Assembly: GCA_030998015.1 (NCBI GenBank)
Contig: JARWMV010000063.1
Span: 1 to 64,000, forward strand
Direction of reading: 5' to 3'
DNA from: Ceratorhiza oryzae-sativae
Lineage: Eukaryota; Basidiomycota; Agaricomycetes; Cantharellales; Ceratobasidiaceae
DNA: 64,000 nucleotides
The notes under the pieces were generated by a model. That model had not been told where the DNA came from and did no database searches. It worked only from the letters and a program-made list of their open reading frames with translations. The translations under genes and the position numbers were made by a program. Positions 23,741-35,189 of this stretch are shown piece by piece (the stretch's first letter is position 1; every line of letters starts with the position of its first letter).

Positions 23741-24335
23741 GCTATTTTGCTCTTATGGCTTGCGGAAGTTTGCCTTTGTCTTGTGTGCGGTTTTGCAGGA
23801 GCGTGCTCTGGTGTTGAGGACCATCACCGATCCTTCTGCGTACCAGCGAATACTCAGATAATGTCGGATAAGGCTGGATTGATATTCACAGAGTTCAATA
23901 CCAGAATTTTCAGTCATAGTTGGGAGGGGTTTGTTCAAAACCAATCGCTCAGTCACGCTTATGAGGATCTTTAAGTATTCATGATTCTGCTACCCACAAC
24001 ACATGTATTAGTGGCCTTGCCTAGATAAAGCCATGTGGGATTCAATGCGTTTGAAGAGTGGATTTGTTGCATAGGTGATCTTGGCTAGCCTCATCTGCTG
24101 TAGCTGTCTGACTGTTCCAACATGGTTCTCTTTGAGTGATTTGTGATTTAAAGGGGGAATAGGGGCCAGCCACCAGTCCATGTGCCAACATAATTTAATT
24201 GATAATAAATTCCCACAAAGACTTGGGAAAGATACACACAACCAGAACCCATAGAACCTCGGCAGGCAAACAAAAACAAATGATAAATAATTCAAAATCA
24301 ACAAGAAAAGACAACAGGATGCAAACATGAGGAAA
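23741..24335. other. No gene recognised
   Basis: A short plus-strand frame to 23974 may be the tail of the F-box relic, but no motif supports it. From 24000 the sequence is AT-rich and probably serves as the 3' region of the minus-strand gene that ends at 24336. Confidence 0.35.
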
Positions 24336-26632
24336 TCACTTGGGCATACATGCAGTGGGATTATCCCGTTGTGCAGGAATTGGAAGCGGGGGGACGGGGA
24401 GTGGTCGGATTGCCCGTGTCACCCTCATGGATGTTGAGCGTAGAACAGCAGCGTGGGGTAAACCATCAGGGCGGCTAGGAAGCGCACGGGAATCAGGCGA
24501 CGGAAGGGACATGGAACGTTGGACGCCATGTTCGAGAGACGTGTGGGTCGACGTGTGTCCCAAACCAGCTAGGGTGTGGCCTTGGGGGGAACTCAAGAAA
24601 CGTTGAGGAATAAGAGGAACAGGAGGAACAGCAGAGGCACTTGGGATGGGAGGCAAGCGCCGTACAGGAGTTGAATAAGGTGGCGGTAGAGGGTACGCTA
24701 ATTCGGCAGATGATCCCGTGGTGACAGGAGAGCCATACTCCATTTCTGGAGATTCGGTGTACACCCCAATGACCCTTCTCAAAGAATCGACACTACGAAG
24801 GAGTGGCGTCGCTATTCTCCCAGTGAGAGCCGACAAGACTTGTCCACTACTCCCGCCTGACGAGTCCGTGTGGTCGGTACGCATTGTACTCGAACGGGTG
24901 AGGCGAGTACTGGAGCGCGTCACTCCTGTGTTTGATCGAGTCACAACCGCGCCTGAGGGATCGCGGCTATGCCCTGGCGTTGGTCGAGAAGGGCTTCGGC
25001 TGCCAGAATGGTCTGTCCTAGTGCGATTTGAATGACCACCCAGGCCAGAACTGCGAGTGGGATCGCTATTCGAGTGTGTAGCGTGGTCTGATTTAGACCC
25101 GGGTCCTTTACAGGACGGCGACCCAGAGCTACTAGATTCTCCAAAAGCTATGGTGAATCTCCCAGTTGCGCCTCGACGAAGCTCTGTTGGCCTATCGGTC
25201 AGGCGCGAAAGTTCGTCGACATCCGATTCACCCGAGTCGCCCAGATCCAGGTGCGGAGATCGAGTCTCGAGGCGTGCTGAGGGGAGCGGGGATGCACCTG
25301 TAGTAAAGCTGCCACCCTCAACGACCGGGTCGACTTCGAGACTAGTTCGACCATCCCCTTGAAGTTCCCGGGGAGTAAGGCGAAATTGACCATGTATCTG
25401 TTCGACTGGACGGGTGTCGATAGCATACTGACCCCCCTCATCGTCGATCGAACTGTCAGTTCGTACAGGAGCCTCCGTCTCCAACACGATTCCCACACCT
25501 TGCCCTTTCCGCTCCTTCTCTTCAGCCTCCTCCGCCCGGTCCCTCTCTCTCAGCTTCTCCTTGACGTGTCCTGCGTTTGACACCCACTCTTCCTCGGACC
25601 CATCACCGAATTCCTCATCACGGATGCTTGGCTCACCCCCATATCCAGTAAACCCGCTCTCCGTTGGCCAGAATGACGCCCACGAAGGCGGGGGAGGCGG
25701 GACAAACGAACCCAACCCTGCACTTCCTAGGGCCCCTTTGGTCCTTCCGAGTGAATGGATTCGGGCATGGAGCGAGGCTTGTCCCATGCGCAGTTCTGCG
25801 CGGGGTCGAATAGCCCGGTTCGGAGCGCGCGGATGATCGGGTGGAGCACGCGCCGCTGGGCGAGGCGCGTTCGTGATCTCGGTGAAAGGGGGTCGAGGAG
25901 GCAAGTGGACTTTAGGAGAAGGAGCCAGCATGGCCAACGCCGAGGGAGTCGACTTTGGGCGTTTGTGTTTGGGATACCCGACTGCGGCTTCGGGGTCGTA
26001 TCGATATACGGCATCCGAGCTCTCTAGGACGATCTGGTGACGCGAGCCGTCGAGGCCGGTTGGAACACTGAGATAGGCAGACTTTTTCGATTTCGACCAA
26101 GACTTGAAGTAACCCTGTTTGGTTTCGTCGGCCGCGGCGGTGCCGGCGCTTTTGCTGCGAGTTCCCTCGGTCACTCCGCTCGCTACCCGAGCGCGACTAT
26201 AACCGTTTCGGATTTGGGATGTTGCAGGCACAGATGTTCGGGATTGACGGGGCCGTGGGTGATGACGCTGGCGACGAGATCGCCCAACGAGGTAGACAAC
26301 CAACCCTAAGAGAATTAGAATAGATATCACGCCAGATACGATGCCAGCTATAACGAGCTTTCGGCTGCTAAACATGCTTCAAGGTGAGCCAAACAGCATC
26401 CAAGGGGGCCACACGATGGCTTACGCAGAATCGCTACCAGCCCCACCAAGTGTTCTCTTATGGAGCGTAAGCACTAGATGTGGATTGTGGAGCACGGGAG
26501 TCTGTTGAGATGGAATGAGAAATAGCATCACAAAAAATCGCGCACAGGGTAGCTAGAGCATTGAATCCTTACCAACCATCCGCGTCTGCGAGACTCGAAA
26601 TCCAGGTCTGAAATATGCAACCTCTTAATCAT
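24336..26632 (-). CDS. Single-pass membrane protein with long disordered tail
   Basis: Exons (minus) 26632-26573, 26501-26425 and 26376-24336 sum to 2178 nt, an exact frame of 725 residues, which supports the model. After a 46-residue basic N-terminus there is one strong hydrophobic segment (about residues 52-75, IAGIVSGVISILILLGLVVYLV) followed by basic GRSRRQRHHPRPRQ, so the tail probably lies in the cytoplasm by the positive-inside rule. The remaining 600 residues are rich in Ser, Pro, Arg, Gly and Thr with no globular motif, and include Thr/Ser-Arg-Ser runs (about TRSNTGVTRSSTRLTRSST) and proline-rich ends (PLPVPPLPIP) that could bind SH3 domains. I do not recognise a family. The start Met at 26632 is the best guess; an upstream exon cannot be excluded. 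Confidence 0.65.
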
Positions 26633-27493
26633 GTCACCAGCATTGAGTTATCCTACTAGGCCCAAGTCGAGATTATCGATCCGCTCGACGAACTGGGGGC
26701 AACGATAGCGAAGGGTGATACAGTAGGTCTAAATAAACCAATAGACAAAGTGAATTATGATGAAATTAGTGGCGAATGGTGGAGACCGGCTGAAAAGGGA
26801 GGGAAATATGGCGCGGCCGTCGTGGTCAACATAGTTAAGATGCAGATCGGCCAGTTGTCAAGACCAAACACACCGCCACTCAGGGCCCATCACGTCATTT
26901 AATTCAGAAGCGGGCACGTCGGTTCCGCCTACCCAAAACATGGGACGACTTGTCGCATGAGTAGCGACCTTTACTAATAAAAACCGGCTGAACCTGTCAG
27001 GAGTTCGACCTCTAATGCTACTATCGTGAGGCTTACATGTGCTCGTTGTGGCCTCACATCAGCCTTGCTGGGCAAACAAAGGTAAACTAACGTGTGGGGC
27101 AGTACAGACGTCACCAAACAGGCGCTAGCTGCGGCGAGAAGGTCCGTTTATAGATGGCTCTGCGATTCACGTTGGTGATATCGGTGCTAATTCGCTCCAG
27201 TGCTAGAGAAGCAGTACAATGAGTGACGGGGTGGCCGGGCGTGTTCGCAAGAAACAGTTAACCGTTCTCCCGTCGGTATTGGTATACGCGACTGGGAGCT
27301 GCAACCAGAGATTTTTAAAGTTTCGTGTGGAAATTTCCAGGTTGAAAAACGAAGACTCGCGCTCAAGCTGTAATTGTGCCGCTAACGCGACGAGCATCAA
27401 GGTGAAAAGTGACATCTATTGTGATGGACAAACAAGACAAACAACCCCCCAAAAATGCGCATATTTTACCACGCAACTCCCATAGTATAGTGT
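26633..27493. other. Intergenic; no gene recognised
   Basis: Only short frames without motifs on either strand. The region contains the presumed upstream sequence of the membrane-protein gene (minus strand) and the 3' flank of the secreted-protein gene (minus strand). Confidence 0.4.
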
Positions 27494-28205
27494 CTAGTTG
27501 AAGCGCCAAGAGAAGCCATTGAGCTTTCCAACACCTAATCGACCGGTCAGACACTTGTCACGACTGGAATCACGGAGGACGCTTACCAAGAGCAGCAAAC
27601 TGCTGGAACGCAGATGGCGATAGATCGATGTCCTCGGTCCCACAGGCGTAGCAACGGTCGACGATTCCGACGGTTATGGACTTGCCGTTCCAGGTTGCGG
27701 TGGCGGTCTTGCCGCAAGCCTGACTGTGGTTGGGGTTTCCATCTGTGGATAGGACGAGTGTGAGCGAGATCACGGTGTGGATTGATTTCTACTGACCAAT
27801 CATCATTTGTTGGAAGAGGCCAGTGCCGATGGCGGCGACCCATTCGTCGTCACGCTGCGAGAAGATATTTCAATTGAAATGGCTCAGAACTATAGCCATG
27901 TACATACGTTGTTCCAGCCGCAAGCGCCGGTTCCGACAGAAGGGTTGTCTGTCCGTGAAGAATGCTTTAGTATACGAATCCTCGATAAGACTGAGTATAT
28001 GCATACAGTAAGTGGCCTGATATTTCAATCTGTTAGAGAATTACCCAAAGCTCTAAAATATGCATGGACTCACCCATCCATAGTGAGTATCATAGGGGCC
28101 ACGAGCAACAAGCTCGGTAGCGTTGTGGACAGGGGCGGCAACGGCAACGCCGGCCATTCCGAGACCGAGGGCAGCAACAGAGGCAATTTTGGCAAAAGAG
28201 AACAT
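27494..28205 (-). CDS. Small secreted double-psi beta-barrel (barwin/RlpA-like) protein
   Basis: Exon 1 (28205-28074) encodes a clear signal peptide: MFSFAKIASVAALGLGMAGV, then AVAAP, with probable cleavage after AVA. Later exons read NPSVGTGACGWNN, then RDDEWVAAIGTGLFQQMMI (about 27800-27860), then DGNPNHSQACGKTATATWNG, ITVGIVDRCYACG and DIDLSPSAFQQFAALG, and a last exon VGKLNGFSWRFN ending at 27494. GACG, NHSQACGK, VDRC and DLSP-AF are hallmarks of fungal double-psi beta-barrel proteins related to expansins, barwin and papain-inhibitor-like proteins; four Cys could form disulfides. Such proteins are secreted and often plant-associated, and most lack catalytic residues. The acceptor of the second exon (near 27980) is uncertain. 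Function is inference. Confidence 0.8.
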
Positions 28206-29000
28206 GGCTGAGTATGAGAAGAGGCTGGAAGAGCTAGATGAGAGTGACTGAGGAGTTGATGATGTTCGGGATACTGTGCAAGCGCATTTTATATGCATTA
28301 TGAGTGTGCATATGGCTCCGGGTTAGACCCCAACGACACTCTGCACAGAATGGAATGTAGTGCCGGCTGGCATGGGCGACTCGGCGGCGATTATGGGATA
28401 CATAGGCGGCCATCGCGTAGGTTGAAAGCGAAGAATTCTACATTGGCTATGCCTCCCGAGACCGGCGCACCATGTGCGTTTTCGAATCCGTGAAACACAT
28501 TAACACATATGTCCGACTCGTTCGGGCCGTGGAGTTTCCATCTGCTTGGGGAACCTAGTGCCCCTAGACTGGATATTTAACCTAGTGCTGTTAAAGAGGA
28601 CTAGTAAAACTATCGGCTGGCACGGGTTTGAATGTTTATGCCCCTTACATGACTCGGTCTTGAGTCCAATCAAGTCGTGCCGAGAAGCAACAATGCCTGT
28701 TTCTAGGAATAACGCGGTGCGCCTCGCGCGGCCATCAACGCGTGTGGAACCGAGGCTTGGCATATTGGTTGATCGGCCAGGTCGGGGCCTGTGCGGTCGG
28801 CACGGAGAACTCGCCAAGGATTTCGCCTAATATTTGGGCGCCACCATCAAAAATGGCAGTCCACTAATAATGTAAGCAAGCGTAATGCATCTCGAATACT
28901 CAAGCAATCTTGTTGCTAAAGGCCCATTGCCGATCGGACGGCGGCTCGTGTGTGTCAATGTTTGCTTCGGGTGATTTGTCAGCTCGGTGTGGAGATACGG
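28206..29000. other. Intergenic between divergent genes; no gene recognised
   Basis: The secreted-protein gene reads left from 28205 and TEL2 reads right from 29001, so this should hold two promoters. Short frames on both strands around 28500-28830 overlap each other and lack motifs. Confidence 0.4.
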
Positions 29001-32000
29001 ATGACGACCATCCAAGACGTGATCTCTCGCCTGCGCCAACCAGTGGCGTCGCTCGACGAGCTCGACGCGCTGCTCGCCGCCCCCCTCGTGTCCTTGGGCG
29101 TTCCTGTACCGCGGTACTCTGCTTCGCTTTCGCTGCCGACGCCGAGCACCCGCCAGCTGGGGACGTTGCAGTCGACCATCCTCACCCATGTGTACCCAGT
29201 GTGGGAAGAGCACACTAGCTTGTGCGATATATTCTTTGTCCCACCCAAGTCTAGTATCTATCCTGCTTCAAGTGACGGTGCACGAGCTCTGGTACTCAAC
29301 AGCTTGGCACTTCTCACTACGCCTCCACTTTCTCGATTTTCCATCCGACTCCTTGAAAAGCTCATACTAAATTATCAACTCGACGACATCTGGGACATTT
29401 GCGCTCACGAAGAAAAAGAGTCGATTGTCTGGGACAGGGCGTTGAGCTCATGGATGAGCGTTCCAGGCAAGGTCGCAAACGCCCTGCTTGGGTCCGGGAC
29501 AAATTCAAGTCAAGAGGTCCCAGAGGTTCTCTCGTTCGAGTGAGTTTTATATAGTTCCCATCTATGCTGTAGAAGGTGGTCTTATTGACAAAAAGCAAAC
29601 ACGCCGTCCAGACTTGTCTTGCCACAGAACGAATCGTGTGGGGTGTAGCAATTCAACCGAAACAGGAAACGTGTGAGTCATGCTCTACGATGGCCATTTG
29701 TGACTGAACTAATTAGAACATCTTGTGTTCCGGCGATACGAATTCTCTTCCCACCTCCTCATCGAAACTATTGCTGAACCCCAATTTGAGTATCTCAGCG
29801 GAGGAGGAGGTCGAGAAATTGACCCATCTTATTTCTAAATTGATTTCCACCGGTCACTTTTCCAAATCTACTTCCTCGTTTATTCCACTGTCACTACCGC
29901 ATATCCGCACTCGCATCGTGTCGAGCCATGCTGAAGGTTACTCCGACTTGTGGTCACGCATAATCAAAAACTTGCCTGGGCCTCAGCTCCAAAAATTTGC
30001 GACATCTCTCCTTAATCATCTGGATAACGGTCAAACACGATCGTCCGATATTACTCCCTTTCGCTTGCATCCCTCCAAGGCCCTTGGTGTTTTCTTTGGC
30101 CCCGCCTCTCGAGCTGCGACTGAATGTGGCAAACTATCATCGGCAGCGGAAGAACATGGGGCCGGGGCCTAGTTCGAGGTATAGTTGGCTGGGCTGCAGG
30201 TTTAGGAGCGAAACGAGAGCCGTTGGACGAACAAGGGCTCGCCTTATTGCTAGAGCATATTCTCGCTGTATGGTCCGACCCACAGCATGTGGCGCGTGCG
30301 CTGTTGAACGAACACCGGTGTACGTTTGTCTCAACTTCTAGGGATTTGTTTTGCGTTAACTCACGCCATTTCGTTTTCCAGACCTGACGAGTTTGCTAGT
30401 CCTCGTGCTCGGCGCTCTGTCCAATCCCGCATCCACTCCTTGGTCCACTGCACCTCAATCTTCTAGACTTGTTTGAAGAGTCAGTAGCCGATCTCAACGA
30501 TTTGGATCCTTTAGAGCCCTCCAAGTCGACTGCGCCTTCCGTACCACAAGTTCACCCACTCGTGACATCAACCTCGACGTCTCCAGCGTTCATCCGTGCT
30601 GTGGGTGCCTATCTCTCACAACGCGACGAAGCCGTACGTCGATGTGGAATGCTTGTCGCCGAGATAGTGGCTGGTGGAAGGCTTAATTTTGAAGATTGGG
30701 AGGGGGAGAAGGAGTGGCAAAAGTGGGCTGCCGAGTTAAGGACCGAGTCAAAGGATGTGCTCGAGACTATCCAGAAGGAGATTGAGAATATGGATACGAG
30801 CCAAGAGCTCAACGAACCAAATGCCGTCGAATCCAATCAAACCGTGCCACCAAAAGAGCCACCTGTGACTCATACCATGGATACGCTCATGGGTGATCAC
30901 CGTACCCCGCCCGAACCCGACTCGGATGACGATTCTCTCGTCGGATACGATTCACCTTCTCCCACTTCCACTCGTTCACCATCGCCTACACCATCGGAAC
31001 TCGCAGATCCCACGCTTCGGAGAAAACCGATCCCGAGGCCGGTCTATCTTGCGGAACTGGGTGCGCTGCTCGTCGAGGCGCCAAAGAATGCGGTCGAGGT
31101 GCAACCGAGCGAGCATTTTGGTGGTGGTGGCAAAAAGGTGAGGCGCGGCATGGGAATCACGGGTGGGCGAGGTGGCGGTGACGCGGAGGATGAAAGGGGG
31201 AGGGTGGAGATGGCGTTGGGTATCGGTGCTGAGTTGGTCAGGAGAAAGCGAGGGTATGGGACAGAGCTTGGTGTGTCTTGGTTTCTATTTGGACTGGACA
31301 AGGTCTGACAAGAGGTAGACGAGAATGCGATCAATCTGGTCCATTTGTTCATCTCGCTCCAGGACAACTTTGATTTGGACGAATTTGAGGAAAAGCGGCA
31401 AGATGTATTGGTGGCGTTGGTTGTATGCTGTCCTACCAAAGCGGCGCCGTAAGTGACCATGGTCAAATATATTTTCCATGTCTACTCCATTGCTGATTCG
31501 AATATTCGTCCAGAACGATCATAGAGCAGTTTTTCCACCACCAATACTCCACGGCTCAACGGTTCACCATGTTGAACGCACTCGCACTTGGCGCACGAGA
31601 ACTAGCTGGGCTTCCTGTTCCTCCATCACGCATCGCCCCCAGCGAGAAACGACTGCGAATCGACTTTCCTAGTAAAGTGCTGCCCGGCCCGGCGCACCTG
31701 CAATATCTGACAGACGGCGACCTCCCACCTGTTTCGACGAACCAGTTGACCTCGAATCAACGTCGAATCGAGGGCATGCGTAGCCAGGTGTCTGCACTGG
31801 TCGAAGACCTTAGTGGACAGGCTATCACCCGAAGTAAACAGGACACCGAAGCTCGGGTGCCCCAAGCTGTGCGAGAGCGCGCACTCAAACCTGGTCCTCG
31901 ACCTGGTCGGAGCATTGTCCCTCTTGACTCTTCGTCATCTGCGCCATCCGCCCCGGCAGCGCTTGGTTATCTGCCATCCCAAACGCCAGTCATTCCCTTT

Positions 32001-32609
32001 TCTCAGGTTGCGGCAGAGTCATTTGTTGCCCCTTTGATCAATCGGTTCTGGGCCCATCTTCGTGGTTCACTGGAACGAGAAGCATACGTAAACGCAGCTC
32101 GGACTGCGAGTGGTGTCAGAACTGGGACAGGGACTGGCTTGATTCTCAGCCCGCTCGTGCTTGCGCATTTACTCGGTACGATGTCGGTGCTTTTACACGC
32201 ATCCAGGCATTCTCCTGCATTTCTTCATATCCTCGGCCCTGACGCCGCTGAACTGGCCTTGACTGTCGGGAGTCGGCCCCTGTCCCACGTTAAGCAAGCT
32301 AGCCCTGAAGTGCCAGATGGTGAAGGTACGGAAGCTGGAGTCCTCGCGGGGGCACTGGAGCTTGCGTTGACTGTGCTCGACGCGGCGATTGAACTCGACG
32401 GAGGACGTGTGTTTGCGACAGAACGGGCTGAGCTGCTCATCGGAGTAGGTCAATGGGCGTCCGCCATATTCGAGGCTCTGGATAAGGGTGAACGGGTGCC
32501 TGGACGGGGTGGTACCGAGGAAGAAAAGGTCGTGAGGATCGCTGCGGGGGTCGTCTTGACCGCAGAGAGAATTATCGGGCGGTGGAGGCGGTCCATGGTC
32601 ATGATGTAG
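29001..32609 (+). CDS. TEL2: Telomere length regulation protein TEL2-like; frame disturbed in places
   Basis: TEL2 acts with TTI1 and TTI2 as the TTT co-chaperone complex that stabilises PIKK kinases (TOR, ATM, ATR). The start MTTIQDVISRL is at 29001. The first exon covers the N-terminal helical repeats (ALVLNSLALLTTPPLSRFSI, DRALSSWMSVPGKVANALL); a short exon reads ATERIVWG (29610-29650); the frame from 29723 reads KLTHLISKLISTGHF and LPHIRTRI. The conserved TEL2 domain follows: GWAAGLGAKREPLDEQGLAL, VWSDPQHVARALLNEHR, YLTSLLVLVLGAL, RRCGMLVAEIV, AELVRRKRGYGTEL, NAINLVHLFISLQDNFDLDEF and QRFTMLNALALGARELAG, then a C-terminal region to 32609. Two joins (near 30125 and 30430-30470) need a frame change I cannot explain by an intron. 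Identity is clear; whether this copy is intact is not. Confidence 0.8.
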
Positions 32610-32741
32610 TTTGATATATGCGTTTGCAGGTGATGACCTGCTTCCTCTGCTGAATTAATGACAATTAGAAACTTTACGGCCTGAATCGTGCGATTACAAG
32701 TTGACCAAAGCTCATTCTAGTCTTCACGTTTCCCAGACCAG

Positions 32742-33910
32742 ATGGACGTATTCGACAAGTGGCTCGAAGCACGCTCGAGAATAACGCAAGCTGCGTCGGA
32801 CCTTCAAGGGCATTCGACCGAGCTATATAACCTAGGGCATTCAATCGCAGCCGAACTCACACTCTTTACCAACATTATTCCCGGTTTACGGTCTAGTGCC
32901 CACTCATTGGGGGCAGCCAATGATGCGAGCGAAAAACCTTTAACCTTCATTAGACGTCTCAACAGCGTTACCCTTCGTGTTCATATTAACAGGTTTCGGC
33001 CGAGGTCTTGACACGAATATTCGAATTTGCGATAATGCTGCTCTGCTACTTTAGTACACCCGATAAACGAGAGCTTCATCGCTACCGTCTTGTATATCTA
33101 TGTAGAGTCTAGTCTCGCTGGCGTGAAGTTGTGATTCGCGGCAGCTGGTTCTGGTCGCACATTGACGTGAGATTCATTCGGGAACCAGGTTCCGACCAAA
33201 TCATTTTCTCAAACGAGCTATATTTGGATCGCGAAGGCGCGACACCTATGCATATCCACTATGGCCACACTGGTGGAGCGTTCAATTTGGGCTCTGACGG
33301 GCTCAAACCCCTAATCCCTCACACAAAACGAATATCGATTTTTTCGTTTTCGGAGTGCGGATACGCCACATCGATCGAAAATTACTTCTTTATCCGTGCG
33401 AACATGGCGCTCCGGGCTCAAGCAAAGCTTTGACCATCAATGGGATCGCCGTTCCGACCAACTACGATGCATGTCTTGAAGACCTGCCTCGTTTCTTTAG
33501 CAGTCTGGCTTAATTGGATTTGCGGATGACGAATGTGGTAGAGTGGAATGCCTACGACCTCTGTAGAATGTACGAGAAGATCGAGCCAGTAATCGAGTCA
33601 AGCGTATATGCGCAGTATATGCACAGCACCATTCGGTATGACCCGCTCATAATCGTAGGGTATCAATAAGGGCTCTGCGAGGCCCTCATCCCCATCGACA
33701 CACTCAAACATTCACGCTCTTTCGTAAATCTATTCTATACTCTTTGCAATACACATTTGGTTTCAACAATCTCGCGAGCCTCCTGTCCAATAACCCCTCA
33801 CTGAGTGCCGTTGGTCTTGCCTTGAGCCATATCGAAAGGGGTAGGCGTGATTACCCAGATATCAAGCTTCCCTACTCGCGTTATCTTTACATATATGCAC
33901 TTGGCAGGTG
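32742..33910 (+). pseudogene. F-box gene relic with stop codon
   Basis: The N-terminal exon MDVFDKWLEARSRITQAASD (from 32742) resembles the helical leader of Rhizoctonia-type F-box proteins. The F-box core follows in another frame (AEVLTRIFEFAIMLL) and continues YRLVYLCRV, then TAG (33110-33112), then SRWREVVIRGSWFWSHIDV and a strand-rich part to 33433. LRR-like sequence (FNNLASLLSNNPSLSAVGLALSHIE) reappears at about 33755-33840. The internal stop replaces what is a Cys or Ser in relatives (C-x-WR motif), so this is not a functional copy as read. Confidence 0.55.
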
Positions 33911-33935
33911 AGAGCTTTGGCTGATCTTGCGCCTG

Positions 33936-34619
33936 TTATTGAGGTTTTCAAAAATCGGAGCCGATCAAAAAAATAAATGCCGAGAAGTCGAAAACGGTAT
34001 TTCGACGAGGGATTGAGAACGAGAGTAGCTGTCGGAAATGTAAATAGATATCTAGAATCGCCTAATTCGTGCGAACATTTGTATACAAGTGTCGCTTCGA
34101 TACGATGAGATTCAGCTTCAAGCGTGCTCACAAGGGGTGTTGTCTTTTATGCGCAACAACCAAGACACGTACCGAAGTGCGTGTGAGCGGATAGGCAGTA
34201 TAGCATCATAGGTATAAGCGTACGAGTGATCTTTTTGATAGCTTACCTCACAAGCGAACAGCGGACTAATTGTGCACCATCAGGGGCGGGTTTGAACGGT
34301 GTGTGGGGTCGCTTTTGCTCATGACGGGAGCTATCAAAAAGATCTCTCGTACACATATACCTATGATTCTATACTGCCTATATCTGCTCACACACACTTT
34401 GGTACGTGTCTTGGTTGTTGCGCATAAAACAAAACACCGCCTGTGAGCACGCTTAAAGCTGAATCTCATCGTATCGAGGCGACACTTGTATGCATATGTT
34501 CGCACGAATTAGGCGATTCTAGATATCTATTTACATTTCCGACAGCTACTCTCGTTCTCAATCCCTCGTCAAAGTACCGTCTTCGACTTCTCGGCTCCGG
34601 CTTTCGAAAACTGCAATAA
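33936..34619. repeat. Fold-back inverted repeat, about 300-bp diverged arms
   Basis: The left arm (about 33936-34242) and right arm (34330-34619) are inverted copies with many substitutions and small indels; for example the left arm has an extra segment of about 19 nt at 33965-33983. The 87-nt centre (34243-34329) contains a weaker inverted match around AAGCGA and TCGCTTTTGC. It lies directly after the F-box relic. It resembles an aged MITE or fold-back element; no target duplication was found. Confidence 0.8.
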
Positions 34620-35189
34620 TATATTCGCTTTTACTTGTCTTATACACACTGCGCTACGCGCATTATTGCGTGATCTTTAGCATCGATTTCCACAATATGC
34701 ATAGATTCCGAGCATGCAACATCCGTGTCAACCACGGTGTGATTCAGGCATGAGTCAAGCACATTTTGGTACATTATAGTGTAATCACGCCGCTACACTG
34801 GACGCCTCATAGTGCTTGCCCAAACACTACGCGCCGCTCCATCACAAACCCCGGAGCTCACAGCGTACTTCCCCAAGCTCATCCGCACAACCGATTCATC
34901 CGCGCCATCAATTTCAATTTCATCCGCGCATCCGGCCAATATATCCGGGTACTCTCTGTCTGGGCAGCGTGCGGATCAGGCTTATCCGTTTCAATCCGAA
35001 AGTCATGCCGAGCAAACCACGTGAGCGGCCGCCGTCTAATGGAGTGGCACCGCATGCCCGGGGCAATGCCGAGGATGTGTTTGGCAGCTTCGGTGTATTT
35101 GTTATGGCTCCCCGAGAGCTCGGCTAGACTCGTTGCCCATAGTCGACGGCTATATATCTGCTGAATTCCGAGCGAGCTCCCAACCAACG
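34620..35189. other. Upstream region of the MFS gene; no gene recognised
   Basis: Overlapping short frames in all three plus frames around 34766-35164 have no motif. A TATA-like TATATAT at about 35150 lies 35-40 bases before the MFS start at 35190 and may be its core promoter. Confidence 0.35.

Noticed and set aside
24340..26309. Plus-strand frames opposite the 725-residue membrane protein
   Set aside because: They are antisense shadows of a long spliced minus-strand frame and have no motifs.
34766..35164. Small protein genes in the MFS upstream region
   Set aside because: Three overlapping frames on the same strand without motifs; more likely leader/promoter sequence of the MFS gene.
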